Assembly: GCA_016933275.1 (NCBI GenBank) | Contig: JAFGBI010000264.1 | Coordinates: 1 to 56,160, forward strand | Direction of reading: 5' to 3' | Source: Polyangiaceae bacterium | GTDB lineage: Bacteria > Myxococcota_A > Polyangia > Polyangiales > Polyangiaceae | Length of the DNA stretch: 56,160 nucleotides | Part shown: positions 8,760-18,363 of the stretch, in pieces | Layout of the letters: every line of letters begins with the position of its first letter | How positions within the stretch are numbered: the stretch's first letter is position 1 | Program-made: the position numbers and the translations under genes | The notes under the pieces: generated by a model | What the model saw: only the letters and a program-made list of their open reading frames with translations | The model's database searches: none | Told to the model about the DNA's origin: nothing

Positions 8760-9847
8760 GGCGGAGCCTCACGAAGGTCGCGCTCGGCCGCGATGACGGG
8801 GAGGCGGGCGAAGCTCTGCTTGTCCTGAGCGCGTTCAAGGGCGTCACGGGCTGTGATCGTGCCCGCCGCGACCAGCCGCTCGAGGGCCGTGTCCATGGTC
8901 TGCATTCCTTCGCGGACCCCGGCGTGCATCAGGTTGACTAGCGCCGCGGTCTTCGCTTCTCGGATCGCGGCGGCGACGGCCGGGCTGCTCACCAGGATTT
9001 CGTGTGCTGCGGCCCGGCCGCGTCCGTCCGCCCGGGGGACGAGCTGCTGCGCCACTACGCCGGCGATGGCTTCCCCGAGGAGGCTGCGCACCTGTGACTC
9101 GTCGGCCACCGGCGCCGCGTCGATGAATCGTTCGACGGTGGCGGTCACCGTCCCCGACTGCATCGTCGACAACACCAGAGTCCCCGCGGCTGCGAGTTCG
9201 AGCGCGCGGACCATCGTTTCCGAATCGTCGAGGCGACCGATGACCACCACATCGGCGCCCTCGCGGGTAGCTGAGCACAATGCGTCGCGGAAGCTCGGTG
9301 CGTCGAACCCAATCTCACGATGGGTGATCTCCGAACAGACCGGCGTGTGCACGAACTCCACTGGGTCCTCGATGGTGAGGATGCTCGCGGAGCGCGTCTG
9401 GTTGAGGTGGGAAACCATGGCGGCGAGCGTCGTCGTCTTGCCGCTTCCCGCCGTGCCCGCCACGAGGACCAGGCCAGCCGGTCGTCGCGCCAGATCGAGC
9501 ACCACGGGGGGAATGCCGAGCTCCGTGGGATCGAGGCTGCGGTTCGAGATGTGATGAAAAACGGCTGCGGGTCCGTTGAGCTCGAAGAAGTAGTTGGCAC
9601 GAAAGCGGGCACGGCTCCCGTAGGAGTAGGCGAAGTCGAGATCGTAGAGTGACTCGAAGGCGTTCCTCCGTTCGTCGTCGAGGAGCTCGAACAGAAGCTG
9701 TTCCATTTGCTCGATGCTGACCGGTTCGGCCGCGAGCGGCGCGAGCTCCCCGGCCAGACGGACGAGGGGCGGATGACCCACGGCGAGGTGGAGATCCGAG
9801 CCGCCGCGGTCGAGGAGGTCGTCGAAGAGGGGGTCGATCGCAGGCAT
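8756..9847 (-). CDS. PilT-like secretion/motility ATPase with altered Walker B
   Basis: 363 residues from the ATG at 9847 (MPAIDPLFDDLLDRGGSDLH), chosen because PilT proteins start with this SDLHL segment and GGAAG precedes it; an in-frame start at 9958 would add 37 low-complexity residues inside the neighbouring gene. It has the PAS-like N-domain, RFRANYF arginine region, a good Walker A (GTAGSGKTTT) and an Asp box (SILTIEDPVEFVH). The Walker B/Glu segment, normally ILVGEMRD, reads VVVIGRLDD, so the catalytic Glu is Arg. The His box, normally GTLHT, reads STMQS. It may bind ATP but hydrolyse poorly. One base separates it from the upstream gene's stop. Confidence 0.8.
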   Translation of the reverse strand: MPAIDPLFDDLLDRGGSDLHLAVGHPPLVRLAGELAPLAAEPVSIEQMEQLLFELLDDERRNAFESLYDLDFAYSYGSRARFRANYFFELNGPAAVFHHISNRSLDPTELGIPPVVLDLARRPAGLVLVAGTAGSGKTTTLAAMVSHLNQTRSASILTIEDPVEFVHTPVCSEITHREIGFDAPSFRDALCSATREGADVVVIGRLDDSETMVRALELAAAGTLVLSTMQSGTVTATVERFIDAAPVADESQVRSLLGEAIAGVVAQQLVPRADGRGRAAAHEILVSSPAVAAAIREAKTAALVNLMHAGVREGMQTMDTALERLVAAGTITARDALERAQDKQSFARLPVIAAERDLREAPP

Positions 9848-9848
9848 C

Positions 9849-12173
9849 TCAGCGCTTCCCTTCCAGCAGCGCACGGAGGCTCGGGCGCGCTGTGAGCGGG
9901 CCACGCTCGGTTCGAGGCGCGAGGGCGCTGGTCTCGACGCCGATGGCCTCGGCGGCATCGGGGGCCACGATGCCGCTCTCGATCAGGTTCGCGATCGCCT
10001 CGCCGAGTCCCACCATGCCGTGTCTTTTCCCCCGACGAATGAGCGCTGGCAGCTGGTACACCTTGTCGTCACGGATCAGTGCCCACAGCGGGATGCCCCC
10101 GGCCACGATCTCCACGGCAGGGACGAGCCCCCCCCCGGAAGCGCGCGGCAAGAGCCGCTGCGCGGTCACCAGTTTGAGGGCGCCGGCGAGCTGTGCCCGC
10201 ACATGCTGGTGGTGGTGGCGCGGAAATCGCTCGATGAGGCGTTCGATGGCGCGTTGCCCGCTCGGGGCATTGACGGCCGCGATGACGAGGTGGCCGGTCT
10301 GCGCGGCGATCAGCGCCATTTCGATGGCCGAGGCAGCGGTGAGCTCGTCGACGGCGATGAGATCGGGATCCTCGCGGAGGGCTGCTCGCAGCGCCATGGC
10401 CGCCGACGTGGCATGGATCCCCACCTCGCGCTGGGAAACCAAGGCGCGGTGGCGGGGGTGGACGAGTTCGATGCGGCTCTCCACGGTCACGACATGCACC
10501 GGCTGCGCGAGGTTCGTCGCGTGGACCAGCGAGGCAACGGTGGTGCTCTTTCCCTGCGCGGTCGGACTCGCTACGATCACGAGTCCTTGGCGTTCACCGA
10601 GCGCGCGGGAGAGCTCGGACGGGAGCCCGAGCGCGTCCGGGGTCTGCGGGTCCGTCGCCACCAAGCGTATGGCGCACTTCAACCCGGCCCGCTGGCGGCA
10701 AACGTTGAGCCTGAGTCTCCCCTCCGACCCGAGCGCCAGGGAGGCTTCGACGTGACCAACGGCGGCGAGGGTCGATACCTCTCCGGGCGAGAGCAGGTGG
10801 TCCACCAGGACATGGACGGAGTCGTGCGACAGCGCGTCGCCGAGGGGTTCGATGGCGCCGAGGCGGCGGACGTGGGCTGGTCTCCCGGATACGATGAAGA
10901 GATCGGTGGCCGAGCGAGCGCGCGCCCCGCGCACGAGGTCGCGCAGAGTGCCCTCGGCGTCCCGGGTCGAGAAGGCGAGCGGTGGTGCACAAGGAGCCGC
11001 CTCGGGCGCGAACGCCTCCGGGATGCCGGCCATCGTCGCCGTGAGATCGACCTTCGTTTCAGCGGTGCGGGAGCGGCGTGGCGAGATCCAGCCCGGAAGG
11101 CGGCCGTCGTCCGCGGTCCCCGCGTGGTCAGGGATCGGACCGCCGAGCACGAGCGGCAGATCGCTGTCTCGCCGCTCCGCGGCGGGCGGCACGGAGCTGG
11201 TGGACCGTGGCTCGGGCGGTGGTGGACAGGTCAGCACCGGTGGCAGGTCGTCGTCGTCCGCCCTCGGGTCCCCTGCTGCGGGCGCAACCGAGTCGGGGAG
11301 TCTCGGGGGAACGTCCGAGGGCCGCGGTGGCTCGCTCGGCCTGCTCGGGGCGACGGCGAAGGGCCGGGGTATCGACCCGGCACGCGGGGGAGGCCGGGTC
11401 GATGCGGAGCGGGGGTCCCTGGGCGGTGGGACGCTGGAGGGGGTCACCGCGAGTGGCCGCGGGGCAGGAGTGACGGGAAGGTTGGGGACGGTCGGGGCAT
11501 TGTGGACGGCGGTGTGCGATCGGGATTCGGCCAGGGGCGAATCCACGCGGGCTGGCATCGGGGAGGGGAGGGGTGGGGTGGCGGGCAGGCTGGGGGCGAG
11601 GTCCATCGCGGGAGCCAGCGGCTGGGGCCGCGCGCTGTCCGCCTGTGGATCGTGCTCGCGGAGGACGATTCGGGCCCCGACGTTGCCAAGGCCCCGCGGC
11701 TGCTCTGCAGAGCGGTGGTGTGAGCTCGGCGGACTCCCTAAGGCGGCACCGTCGGGCCCGGTCCGCTTGCGAGCCGCGGACCGGGCGATGCGGATTTGGA
11801 GGCGCTCGCCGAATGACGCGATACGGGCGGCGTAGACTCGACCGTCGAGCTCGAAGCTGCCCGTCTGGTGGGGATCATCGCGCGCGAGGACCATCCGCTC
11901 GAGGGAGGTGCCCCGGACGATCGTGAGCACGCCTTCGAGAGTGAGCGTCTGCTTCGCCACTGCGCGGAGGCCATAGTCCGTCCGCACGGCGGGAGGCGAG
12001 TTGCTCTGGAGCACGACCTCGCGCACGTCCGGGCGGTTGAGGAGGTCGAGGAACTGCTGGAGCTTCGCCACCGCCCGAGGACGATACCAGGAAATTCTCG
12101 GTGGGTCGCCCGCCTTGCCGCCGCTGAACGCGTCGATGGCGGCTTCGCCCCGCCCCAGCCATCTGAGGGCCAC
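9849..12173 (-). CDS. Long PilT-like ATPase with duplicated N-domain and Pro-rich linker
   Basis: 774 residues from a GTG at 12173; no clear ribosome binding site, and another GTG at 12071 (VAKLQQFLDLLNRP) is possible. Three parts: residues about 35-140 resemble a PilT N-domain without an ATPase (EVVLQSNSPPAVRTDYG); about 160-410 is a Pro/Ser/Arg-rich disordered linker; about 420-774 is a second N-domain (ATDLFIVSGRPAHVRRLG) plus RecA-type ATPase. Walker A is altered to SPTAQGKSTT, losing two loop glycines but keeping GKST. The Walker B region reads LIAVDELTAAS, keeping the Glu; the His box reads AAVNA. First gene of a unit with 8756-9847 and 8277-8759. Confidence 0.75.
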   Translation of the reverse strand: MALRWLGRGEAAIDAFSGGKAGDPPRISWYRPRAVAKLQQFLDLLNRPDVREVVLQSNSPPAVRTDYGLRAVAKQTLTLEGVLTIVRGTSLERMVLARDDPHQTGSFELDGRVYAARIASFGERLQIRIARSAARKRTGPDGAALGSPPSSHHRSAEQPRGLGNVGARIVLREHDPQADSARPQPLAPAMDLAPSLPATPPLPSPMPARVDSPLAESRSHTAVHNAPTVPNLPVTPAPRPLAVTPSSVPPPRDPRSASTRPPPRAGSIPRPFAVAPSRPSEPPRPSDVPPRLPDSVAPAAGDPRADDDDLPPVLTCPPPPEPRSTSSVPPAAERRDSDLPLVLGGPIPDHAGTADDGRLPGWISPRRSRTAETKVDLTATMAGIPEAFAPEAAPCAPPLAFSTRDAEGTLRDLVRGARARSATDLFIVSGRPAHVRRLGAIEPLGDALSHDSVHVLVDHLLSPGEVSTLAAVGHVEASLALGSEGRLRLNVCRQRAGLKCAIRLVATDPQTPDALGLPSELSRALGERQGLVIVASPTAQGKSTTVASLVHATNLAQPVHVVTVESRIELVHPRHRALVSQREVGIHATSAAMALRAALREDPDLIAVDELTAASAIEMALIAAQTGHLVIAAVNAPSGQRAIERLIERFPRHHHQHVRAQLAGALKLVTAQRLLPRASGGGLVPAVEIVAGGIPLWALIRDDKVYQLPALIRRGKRHGMVGLGEAIANLIESGIVAPDAAEAIGVETSALAPRTERGPLTARPSLRALLEGKR

Positions 12174-12271
12174 CGGCGCGGCGCCGGCGCCCGGATCCGC
12201 GTCCGGCGGTCCTTGCTCGTCGGCCGGAAACCACCCTCAACGCGGGCGGATTCCGGTGTAAGCTCGCCAGC

Positions 12272-14284
12272 GTGAACCTCGTGCGCCGTCTCGTCCGCTG
12301 GTCGATCGCGGCGTATGCCGTGCTCGCGTGCACCAACGATCCGTATCCGTCGACGGACGCGCCGGTGAAGGTGCTCTATCGCCCGTTCGATGAGGCGCCG
12401 AAGACGCTCGATCCAGCGGTCGCCTACACGACCACCGCGCACGACATCAGCGGGCTCGTGAACGCCACCCTGCTCGAGTACCACTACCTGAAGCGCCCCT
12501 ACGTCCTGGTCCCCGGCCTCGCCCGCGCCGTGCCGACCGCCGAGCTCCGCGGCGCCCAGACGGTCTATCGCTTCGAGCTCCTCTCGGACCTGATCTACCA
12601 GGACGACGCCTGCTTCGGTGCTCATCACGGCGGAGCGCGCACGCGGCCCGTCACCGCGCGCGACGTCGAGTTCGAGCTCATGCGGATTGCCGATCCGGAG
12701 GTCAACAGCCCGGCGCTCGAGCCCTTCGCCCACGTCGTCGATCTGCTGGCGTTCCGGCAGCGGCTCACGGCGCTTCGGGCTGCCGACCCGGCCGTCGCTG
12801 TGCTCCCCGTGCCCGAGCAGTACGCGCGGGCACGGCGGATCGCCGGCGTGGCCGTGACTTCGGACACGGTGCTCGAGCTCGCCCTGGCGGAGCCCTACCC
12901 GCAGATCCTCTACTGGTTCACGATGCCGTTCACTGCGCCGATGCCGTGGGAGGCGGTCGCCTTCTACGACGGCCAGGAGGGGCGACCGCACCTCGCCGAC
13001 CACCCGGTCGGGGCCGGCCCCTACCGCATCGTGGAGTACGACAAGCAGAGTCGCATCGTCCTCGAGCGGAACGACAACTGGCACGGAGCTCGCCATCCCG
13101 AGTGGCGGGCCCCGGGCACGGTGTTCCCCGTGGACGTGCCCGCCGAGGACCTCGGGGTAACCGTGCCGAATACCACGCCGGGGGCGCCGCTGCCGTTCAT
13201 CGAACGCGTGGAGCTTCGCCGGGAGAAGGAGCGGATCCCCGCCTTCAACAAGTTCCTCCAGGGCTACTACGACGCTTCCGGCATCGTGAAGGAGAGTTTC
13301 GACAAGGTGGTGCAGAACGACCGGCTCTCCCCGGAAATGAGCGAGCGAGGGATCGCGCTCCGCAAGTCCGTGGAACCGGCGATCTACTACGTCGGCTTCA
13401 ACATGGATGACCGGGTGCTCGGCGCGCCCGGGGGCAACCGAGCGCAGCGGCTCCGTCAGGCGATGAGTCTCGCCATCGACGCCGAGGAGTACCTCCGCCT
13501 CTTCCTCAACGGGCGCGGCGTGCCCGCGCAGTCGCTGCTTCCTCCCGGAATCTTCGGTTTCGAGCCCGCGTACCGCAACCCGTACCGCACCCCCGATCTG
13601 CCTCGGGCGAAACGCCTCCTCGCCGAGGCGGGCTATCCCGGCGGCATCGATCCGGCTACGGGCGCCCCGCTACGGCTCACCTTCGACACGGGTGACACCA
13701 GCGCCGAGGGGCGCCTCAACTACACCTATTACATCAACTCGTGGCGGCGACTCGGGATCGACGTCGAGCTCCAGGCGACCAGCTACAACCGCTTCCAGGA
13801 GAAGATGCGGGAGGGGGGATTCCAGATCTTCAACTGGGGATGGGTCGCCGACTATCCTGATCCCGAGAACTTCATGTTCCTCCTGTGGTCCAAGATGTCG
13901 CGCAAGGCGAACAACGGCCCGAACACCGCGAACTACTCCGACCCCGGCTTCGACGCCCTCTTCCTGCGCATGAAGGCGATGGAGAGCGGACCCAAGCGCC
14001 TCTCCATCATCCGCGAGATGCGCCGACGGCTCGAGGAAGACTGCCCTTGGATACCGATGTTCTACCCGGAGCAATACTCGCTCTATCACGGCTGGCTCCA
14101 CAACGTGAAGCCGTTCGGCATGTCGACCCCGCAGGCCAAGTATTACGATCTCGATCCCGCGCTGCGGGCCGAGCGACGCCGTGTCTGGAACCGCCCGGTG
14201 CTCTGGCCCGCCTTCCTGGCGCTCGGCCTGCTCCTCGCGCTCGTGGCGCCCGGCATCGCGACCTTCTTCCGGGAGCGGCAGTAG
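12272..14284 (+). CDS. Oligopeptide/dipeptide ABC transporter substrate-binding lipoprotein
   Basis: 670 residues from a GTG. Family 5 solute-binding protein (DppA/OppA type) delivering peptides to the permeases encoded next. A lipobox YAVLAC puts the lipidated Cys at residue 20. Family signatures include EAPKTLDPAVAY near the start, AYRNPYRTPDLPRAKRLLAE and the C-lobe text GGFQIFNWGWVADYPDPENF. Odd point: after the usual C-terminus there is a basic stretch and a hydrophobic segment (LWPAFLALGLLLALVAPGIA, then TFFRERQ), so the protein looks anchored at both ends. It is longer than typical binding proteins of about 540 residues. First gene of a five-gene operon; divergent from the ATPase genes. 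Confidence 0.85.
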   Translation: MNLVRRLVRWSIAAYAVLACTNDPYPSTDAPVKVLYRPFDEAPKTLDPAVAYTTTAHDISGLVNATLLEYHYLKRPYVLVPGLARAVPTAELRGAQTVYRFELLSDLIYQDDACFGAHHGGARTRPVTARDVEFELMRIADPEVNSPALEPFAHVVDLLAFRQRLTALRAADPAVAVLPVPEQYARARRIAGVAVTSDTVLELALAEPYPQILYWFTMPFTAPMPWEAVAFYDGQEGRPHLADHPVGAGPYRIVEYDKQSRIVLERNDNWHGARHPEWRAPGTVFPVDVPAEDLGVTVPNTTPGAPLPFIERVELRREKERIPAFNKFLQGYYDASGIVKESFDKVVQNDRLSPEMSERGIALRKSVEPAIYYVGFNMDDRVLGAPGGNRAQRLRQAMSLAIDAEEYLRLFLNGRGVPAQSLLPPGIFGFEPAYRNPYRTPDLPRAKRLLAEAGYPGGIDPATGAPLRLTFDTGDTSAEGRLNYTYYINSWRRLGIDVELQATSYNRFQEKMREGGFQIFNWGWVADYPDPENFMFLLWSKMSRKANNGPNTANYSDPGFDALFLRMKAMESGPKRLSIIREMRRRLEEDCPWIPMFYPEQYSLYHGWLHNVKPFGMSTPQAKYYDLDPALRAERRRVWNRPVLWPAFLALGLLLALVAPGIATFFRERQ

Positions 14285-15250
14285 ATGTTGGCCTACGTGG
14301 TTCGCCGCGTCGCCTACGGTCTGGTCACCGTCGTCGGCGTGCTCTTCTTGCTCTTCTTGCTCTTCTTCACCATCACGGCGCCCGACGACGTGGCCCGGAA
14401 GGCGCTCGGAGAGAAGGCGCAGCAGGAGCAGATCGACCAGTGGAAGCGGCTCCACGGCTACGACCGGCCGCTGCTGCCCGGCCCGGGGCACGTACGCGAC
14501 AACATGTTGGTCGAGCACTTCCGGCGCATGCTAACCTTCGACTTCGGGCGGAGCGACGCCGATGACACCGTAATCCTCGATCGGATCAAGGATGGCGCCG
14601 TGCCGAGCATCCTCCTCACGACGCCGCTCTTCCTGGTTGGCCTCTGTCTCGGGATCCTGCTCAGCCTCTTCGTGGCCTTCTTCCGGGAGACCTACATCGA
14701 TCGGACCGGCGTCTTCCTCGCGGTGCTGGGGATGAGCCTGTCCATCCTTCTTTACATCATCGGGGCCCAGTTCCTCGTGGGCAAGCTCCTCCGTTGGTTC
14801 CCGATCTCGGGCTACGATCCGGATCCGGCCGTCGTTTGGCGATTCCTCGCCCTTCCCGTCGTGGTCGGCATTCTGAGCTCGCTCGGCGGCAACGTTCGCT
14901 TCTACCGCACGGTGTTCGTTGAGGAGGTCAACCGCGACTACGTGCGGACGGCCAGGGCAAAGGGCGCCGGTGACGGCCGCGTGATGCTGAGGCACGTCCT
15001 CGGCAACGCGATGATCCCGATCCTCACCAACGTAGTGATGGCGATCCCGTTTCTGTTCACCGGTTCCCTCCTGCTCGAGGCCTTCTTCGGGATCCCTGGC
15101 CTCGGGTCCATGACCGTAGATGCCATTGACAACAATGACTTCGCCACCCTGCGCACGATGGTCTACATCGATGCGCTGCTGTTCATCCTGGGGCAGATCC
15201 TCACGGACGTAAGCTACACGGTGGCTGATCCGCGGATCCGGTTGGAGTAG
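14285..15250 (+). CDS. Peptide ABC transporter permease, DppB/OppB type
   Basis: 321 residues, starting directly after the stop of the binding protein (TAG-ATG, no gap). Starts MLAYVVRRVAYGLVTVVGVL, the conserved first helix of this permease class, followed by a periplasmic segment and a BPD_transp_1 domain with five further membrane segments. The EAA loop reads DYVRTARAKGAGDGRVMLRH followed by LGNAMIPI, which docks the ATPase subunits. The C-terminus ends TDVSYTVADPRIRLE, typical of DppB. It forms the inner-membrane channel with the next gene. Confidence 0.9.
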   Translation: MLAYVVRRVAYGLVTVVGVLFLLFLLFFTITAPDDVARKALGEKAQQEQIDQWKRLHGYDRPLLPGPGHVRDNMLVEHFRRMLTFDFGRSDADDTVILDRIKDGAVPSILLTTPLFLVGLCLGILLSLFVAFFRETYIDRTGVFLAVLGMSLSILLYIIGAQFLVGKLLRWFPISGYDPDPAVVWRFLALPVVVGILSSLGGNVRFYRTVFVEEVNRDYVRTARAKGAGDGRVMLRHVLGNAMIPILTNVVMAIPFLFTGSLLLEAFFGIPGLGSMTVDAIDNNDFATLRTMVYIDALLFILGQILTDVSYTVADPRIRLE

Positions 15251-16296
15251 TGATCGTGCAGGCCATTCTCGAGCACCACTGGTTCTCCAACGCCGTCGTC
15301 GCGGCACTGCTCCTCGGTTCGGTCGCCCTCTCGGTGTTCGTGCACCGGAACGAGCTCTGGCGGGGGGCGGCGCGGGAACTCGGGCGGCGGCGTCCCGTAG
15401 CGCTGGGGGTGCTGGCGGTCTACGTCGGGATCGGACTCGCGGACTCGGTGGCGTGGGTCGACGGCCGCATGCAGGGGGAAGACGTGGTGTCCGCACATCA
15501 GCCGCGATCGGCGGTCGAACGCGCCTTCGGCGGCCGTCCCGAGAAGACCTACTCGCGGCCCTTCGCCGGGGCAGAGCTCTACGGTACCCCGCCGCGGCCG
15601 CTCGCGTTCCCCGGGCGGCACCCCCTCGGGACCGACATCCTCGGTCGGGACACCCTGCTCTTGACCCTCCGGGGGGTTCGGGTCGCGCTCCTGGTCGGGG
15701 GTCTGACCAGCCTCATCGCGATCCCGCTCGCGCTCCTTTTCGGCGTCAGTGCGGGGTACTTCGGCCGGCGCGTGGACGACGTGGTCTTCTTCGTGATGTC
15801 GACGCTCGCGTCGATTCCTGGGATTCTGCTGCTCATCGCCCTGGTGATGGCGCTTGGCCAGGGGACGCTCCAGGTCTGCCTGGCCCTCGCCGTCACCAGC
15901 TGGGTGAGCTTCTGCCGCATTGCCCGGGGCGAGACCATGAAGCTCCGGGAGCTCGACTACGTGCACGCGGCCCGGCTGATGGGGGTTTCCGAGGTCGGAA
16001 TCGTGTGGCGTCACGTGCTGCCGAACCTGATGCACTTGGTGGTCATCACCTTCGTCCTGATGTTCTCCGGGCAGGTGCTGGTGGAGGCGGTTCTGGCCTG
16101 GCTCGGCATCGGCGCGGCGGGGAGCTGGGGGCAGATGATCGCCCAGGCCAAGGACGAGCTGTCCCGGGAACCCGTGGTGTACTGGAACGTGCTCGCGGCG
16201 GGCGCTGGGATGTTCGTGCTGCTCCTCGCCATCAATTCGGTTGGGGACGCCATACGCGACATCCTCGATCCGCGCACGCGGCGGGAGCGGGAGTAG
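15250..16296 (+). CDS. Peptide ABC transporter permease, DppC/OppC type
   Basis: 348 residues from a GTG that overlaps the previous stop by one base (TAGTG), giving tight coupling. An N-terminal helix, a periplasmic stretch, the hallmark HPLGTDILGRDTLLLTLRGV, and a permease domain with EAA loop YVHAARLMGVSEVGIVWRHV. It ends GDAIRDILDPRTRRERE, the canonical OppC tail. The N-terminal region between residues 25 and 110 is longer than in most homologues. Pairs with the preceding permease. Confidence 0.9.
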   Translation: MIVQAILEHHWFSNAVVAALLLGSVALSVFVHRNELWRGAARELGRRRPVALGVLAVYVGIGLADSVAWVDGRMQGEDVVSAHQPRSAVERAFGGRPEKTYSRPFAGAELYGTPPRPLAFPGRHPLGTDILGRDTLLLTLRGVRVALLVGGLTSLIAIPLALLFGVSAGYFGRRVDDVVFFVMSTLASIPGILLLIALVMALGQGTLQVCLALAVTSWVSFCRIARGETMKLRELDYVHAARLMGVSEVGIVWRHVLPNLMHLVVITFVLMFSGQVLVEAVLAWLGIGAAGSWGQMIAQAKDELSREPVVYWNVLAAGAGMFVLLLAINSVGDAIRDILDPRTRRERE

Positions 16297-16300
16297 AGCG

Positions 16301-17353
16301 ATGGCGGCCGCGAAGAACGACAGTGCCGGCTCCGAATCGGTTCGCGTGCGCGATCTCGTCACGACCTTCCCCTACGGGTCGCGGCGTGTCGCCGTGGTCG
16401 ACCAGGTGAGCTTCGGCGTCGCGCCCGGCGAGGTGCTGGCCCTGGTCGGGGAGAGTGGCTGCGGGAAGTCCATGACGGCGCTCTCGATGCTGCGCCTCGT
16501 CCCGAAGCCGGGACGGGTCGAGGGGGGGTCGGTACGGCTCGGCGAGACGGAGGTGCTCGAGCTCGACGTCCCGGCGATGCGGCGGCTCCGGGGCCACCAA
16601 ATGGCGATGATCTTCCAAGAGCCCATGTCGAGCCTCAACCCCGTGCAGGCCGTCGGCGCCCAGGTCGTGGAGGCCATCCTCCTGCACGAGGACACCACCG
16701 TGCGCGCGGCGCGGAAGCGCACTGTCGAGCTCTTCGCGGCGGTCGGCATCCCGGACCCGCGGACGCGAATCGATGCCTACCCCCACCAGCTCTCGGGCGG
16801 GCTCAAGCAGCGGGTGATGATCGCCATGGCGCTCGCCCTGCGCCCCACGGTACTGCTCGCGGACGAGCCAACGACGGCCCTCGACGTCACCATTCAGGCC
16901 CAGATCCTCCGGCTGATGCGGGAACTGCAGCGGGACACGGGGACAGCGATCCTCCTTATCACGCACGATCTCGGGGTCGTCAACGAGATGGCCGACCGCG
17001 TCGCGGTCATGTACGGAGGGAAGATAGTGGAGATGGGCAATCGGCGCGCGGTCCTCGGTGAACCGTCGCACCCCTACACCAGGGGGCTGCTCGCGGCGAT
17101 GCCCGGGCGGGCGCGGCGTGGCGAGCCGCTCCACGAGATCACCGGCGTGGTGCCACAGCCGGCGGAGTGGCAGCGGGGCTGCCGCTTCGCGAGCCGCTGC
17201 CCCGAACGGCTGCCCCACTGCACCGACCAGCCTGCCCCGCGGTCGGAGCCATCGCCAGCGCGCGAGGTCTTCTGCCACGCGCGGGTCGGCGCGCCTCGCG
17301 ACATCGATCCGGGCAGCTCTCGACCCGTCGTTGCCGCCGAGGAGGGCGAGTGA
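16301..17353 (+). CDS. Peptide ABC transporter ATP-binding protein, DppD/OppD type
   Basis: 350 residues from the ATG at 16301 ([20 protein letters not shown]), four bases after the permease stop. Walker [12 protein letters not shown]-loop [12 protein letters not shown], signature [15 protein letters not shown], Walker [13 protein letters not shown] and the H-loop THDLGVV are all intact. The C-terminal oligopeptide extension carries the cysteines of [15 protein letters not shown], which bind a 4Fe-4S cluster in some relatives. Cytoplasmic motor subunit, works with the next gene's product. Confidence 0.92.
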   Translation: MAAAKNDSAGSESVRVRDLVTTFPYGSRRVAVVDQVSFGVAPGEVLALVGESGCGKSMTALSMLRLVPKPGRVEGGSVRLGETEVLELDVPAMRRLRGHQMAMIFQEPMSSLNPVQAVGAQVVEAILLHEDTTVRAARKRTVELFAAVGIPDPRTRIDAYPHQLSGGLKQRVMIAMALALRPTVLLADEPTTALDVTIQAQILRLMRELQRDTGTAILLITHDLGVVNEMADRVAVMYGGKIVEMGNRRAVLGEPSHPYTRGLLAAMPGRARRGEPLHEITGVVPQPAEWQRGCRFASRCPERLPHCTDQPAPRSEPSPAREVFCHARVGAPRDIDPGSSRPVVAAEEGE

Positions 17354-18363
17354 TCGACCAGAGGCTGCTCGAGCTCACCGAGCTCGTGACCTGGTTCCCG
17401 ATCCGGCGCGGGGTCTTCCAGCGGGTGGTGGGGTACGTCCGCGCGGTGGACGGCGTGAGCCTCGACGTTGCGGCGGGAGAGACCGTGGCGCTGGTCGGCG
17501 AGAGCGGGTGCGGCAAGACGACCGTGGGGCGATCCCTCCTGCGCCTTGTGGAACCTCGTGCCGGCAGTGTGCGCTTCGCTGGTGAGGAGCTCCTCGGCCT
17601 CCCGCCCCGCGAGCTTCGCCGGGCCCGCCGACCCATGCAGATGGTGTTTCAGGATCCGATGACGGCGCTCGATCCCCGGATGCGAGTCCGTGACATCCTC
17701 ACCGAGGGGCTCGACGCATACCGCATCGGCGTCAACGCTGCCGAGCGCACGGCGCGGGCGCGCGACCTGCTCGAGCGGGTGCGGCTGCCCACCGAGTACC
17801 TCTCCCGATACCCGCACGAGTTCTCGGGTGGTCAGCGGCAGCGGATCGGGATCGCACGGGCCCTCTCGGTCGAGCCGCGGCTGATCGTCCTCGACGAGGC
17901 CGTCTCCGCGCTCGACGTCTCCATCCAGGCGCAGATCCTGAACCTCCTCGCCGAGCTCCAGGCCGAGCTCGGGATCGCGTACCTCTTCGTCACTCACGAT
18001 CTCTCCGTCGTCCGCTACCTCGCGCGTCGAGTCGCGGTGATGTATCTTGGCGAACTCGTCGAGCAGGCGGAGACCGAGCCCCTCTTCGCCGAGCCGTTGC
18101 ACCCATACACCCGCGGGCTTCTCGCCGCCGTGCCGTCGCTCGATCCCGACGTCCGTCGCATCGAGGCACGGGTGCTCGGCGACGTGCCATCGCCCGCGAA
18201 TCCACCCCTGGGGTGCCGATTCCACACGCGATGTCCGGAGGCGATGGCACGCTGTTCGCGCGAGGCACCACCCCTCTATCGCCTGGGGAGGCGGGCGGTG
18301 CGCTGCTTCCTCCACGAGACCGAGCACGGATCCCCGAATTGTCCAGGACGTCGCGCGGGGTGA
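17350..18363 (+). CDS. Peptide ABC transporter ATP-binding protein, DppF/OppF type
   Basis: 338 residues from a GTG overlapping the previous stop (GTGA at 17350-17353). Starts [20 protein letters not shown]; the FPIRRGVFQRVVGYVRAVDG segment is the usual F-subunit N-terminus. Walker A GESGCGKTTV, signature FSGGQRQRIGIARAL, Walker B LIVLDEAVSALD and H-loop THDLSVV are intact, with the C-terminal PLGCRFHTRCPEAMARC oligopeptide module. Last gene of the importer operon. Peptide uptake would suit a predatory or proteolytic lifestyle; that is inference. Confidence 0.92.
   Translation: MIDQRLLELTELVTWFPIRRGVFQRVVGYVRAVDGVSLDVAAGETVALVGESGCGKTTVGRSLLRLVEPRAGSVRFAGEELLGLPPRELRRARRPMQMVFQDPMTALDPRMRVRDILTEGLDAYRIGVNAAERTARARDLLERVRLPTEYLSRYPHEFSGGQRQRIGIARALSVEPRLIVLDEAVSALDVSIQAQILNLLAELQAELGIAYLFVTHDLSVVRYLARRVAVMYLGELVEQAETEPLFAEPLHPYTRGLLAAVPSLDPDVRRIEARVLGDVPSPANPPLGCRFHTRCPEAMARCSREAPPLYRLGRRAVRCFLHETEHGSPNCPGRRAG

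Noticed and set aside
8756..9958. Longer start (9958) for the shorter PilT-like ATPase
   Set aside because: The extra 37 residues are Arg/Pro/Ser-rich, overlap the upstream gene's 3' end in another frame and precede the conserved PilT N-terminus that starts at 9847.
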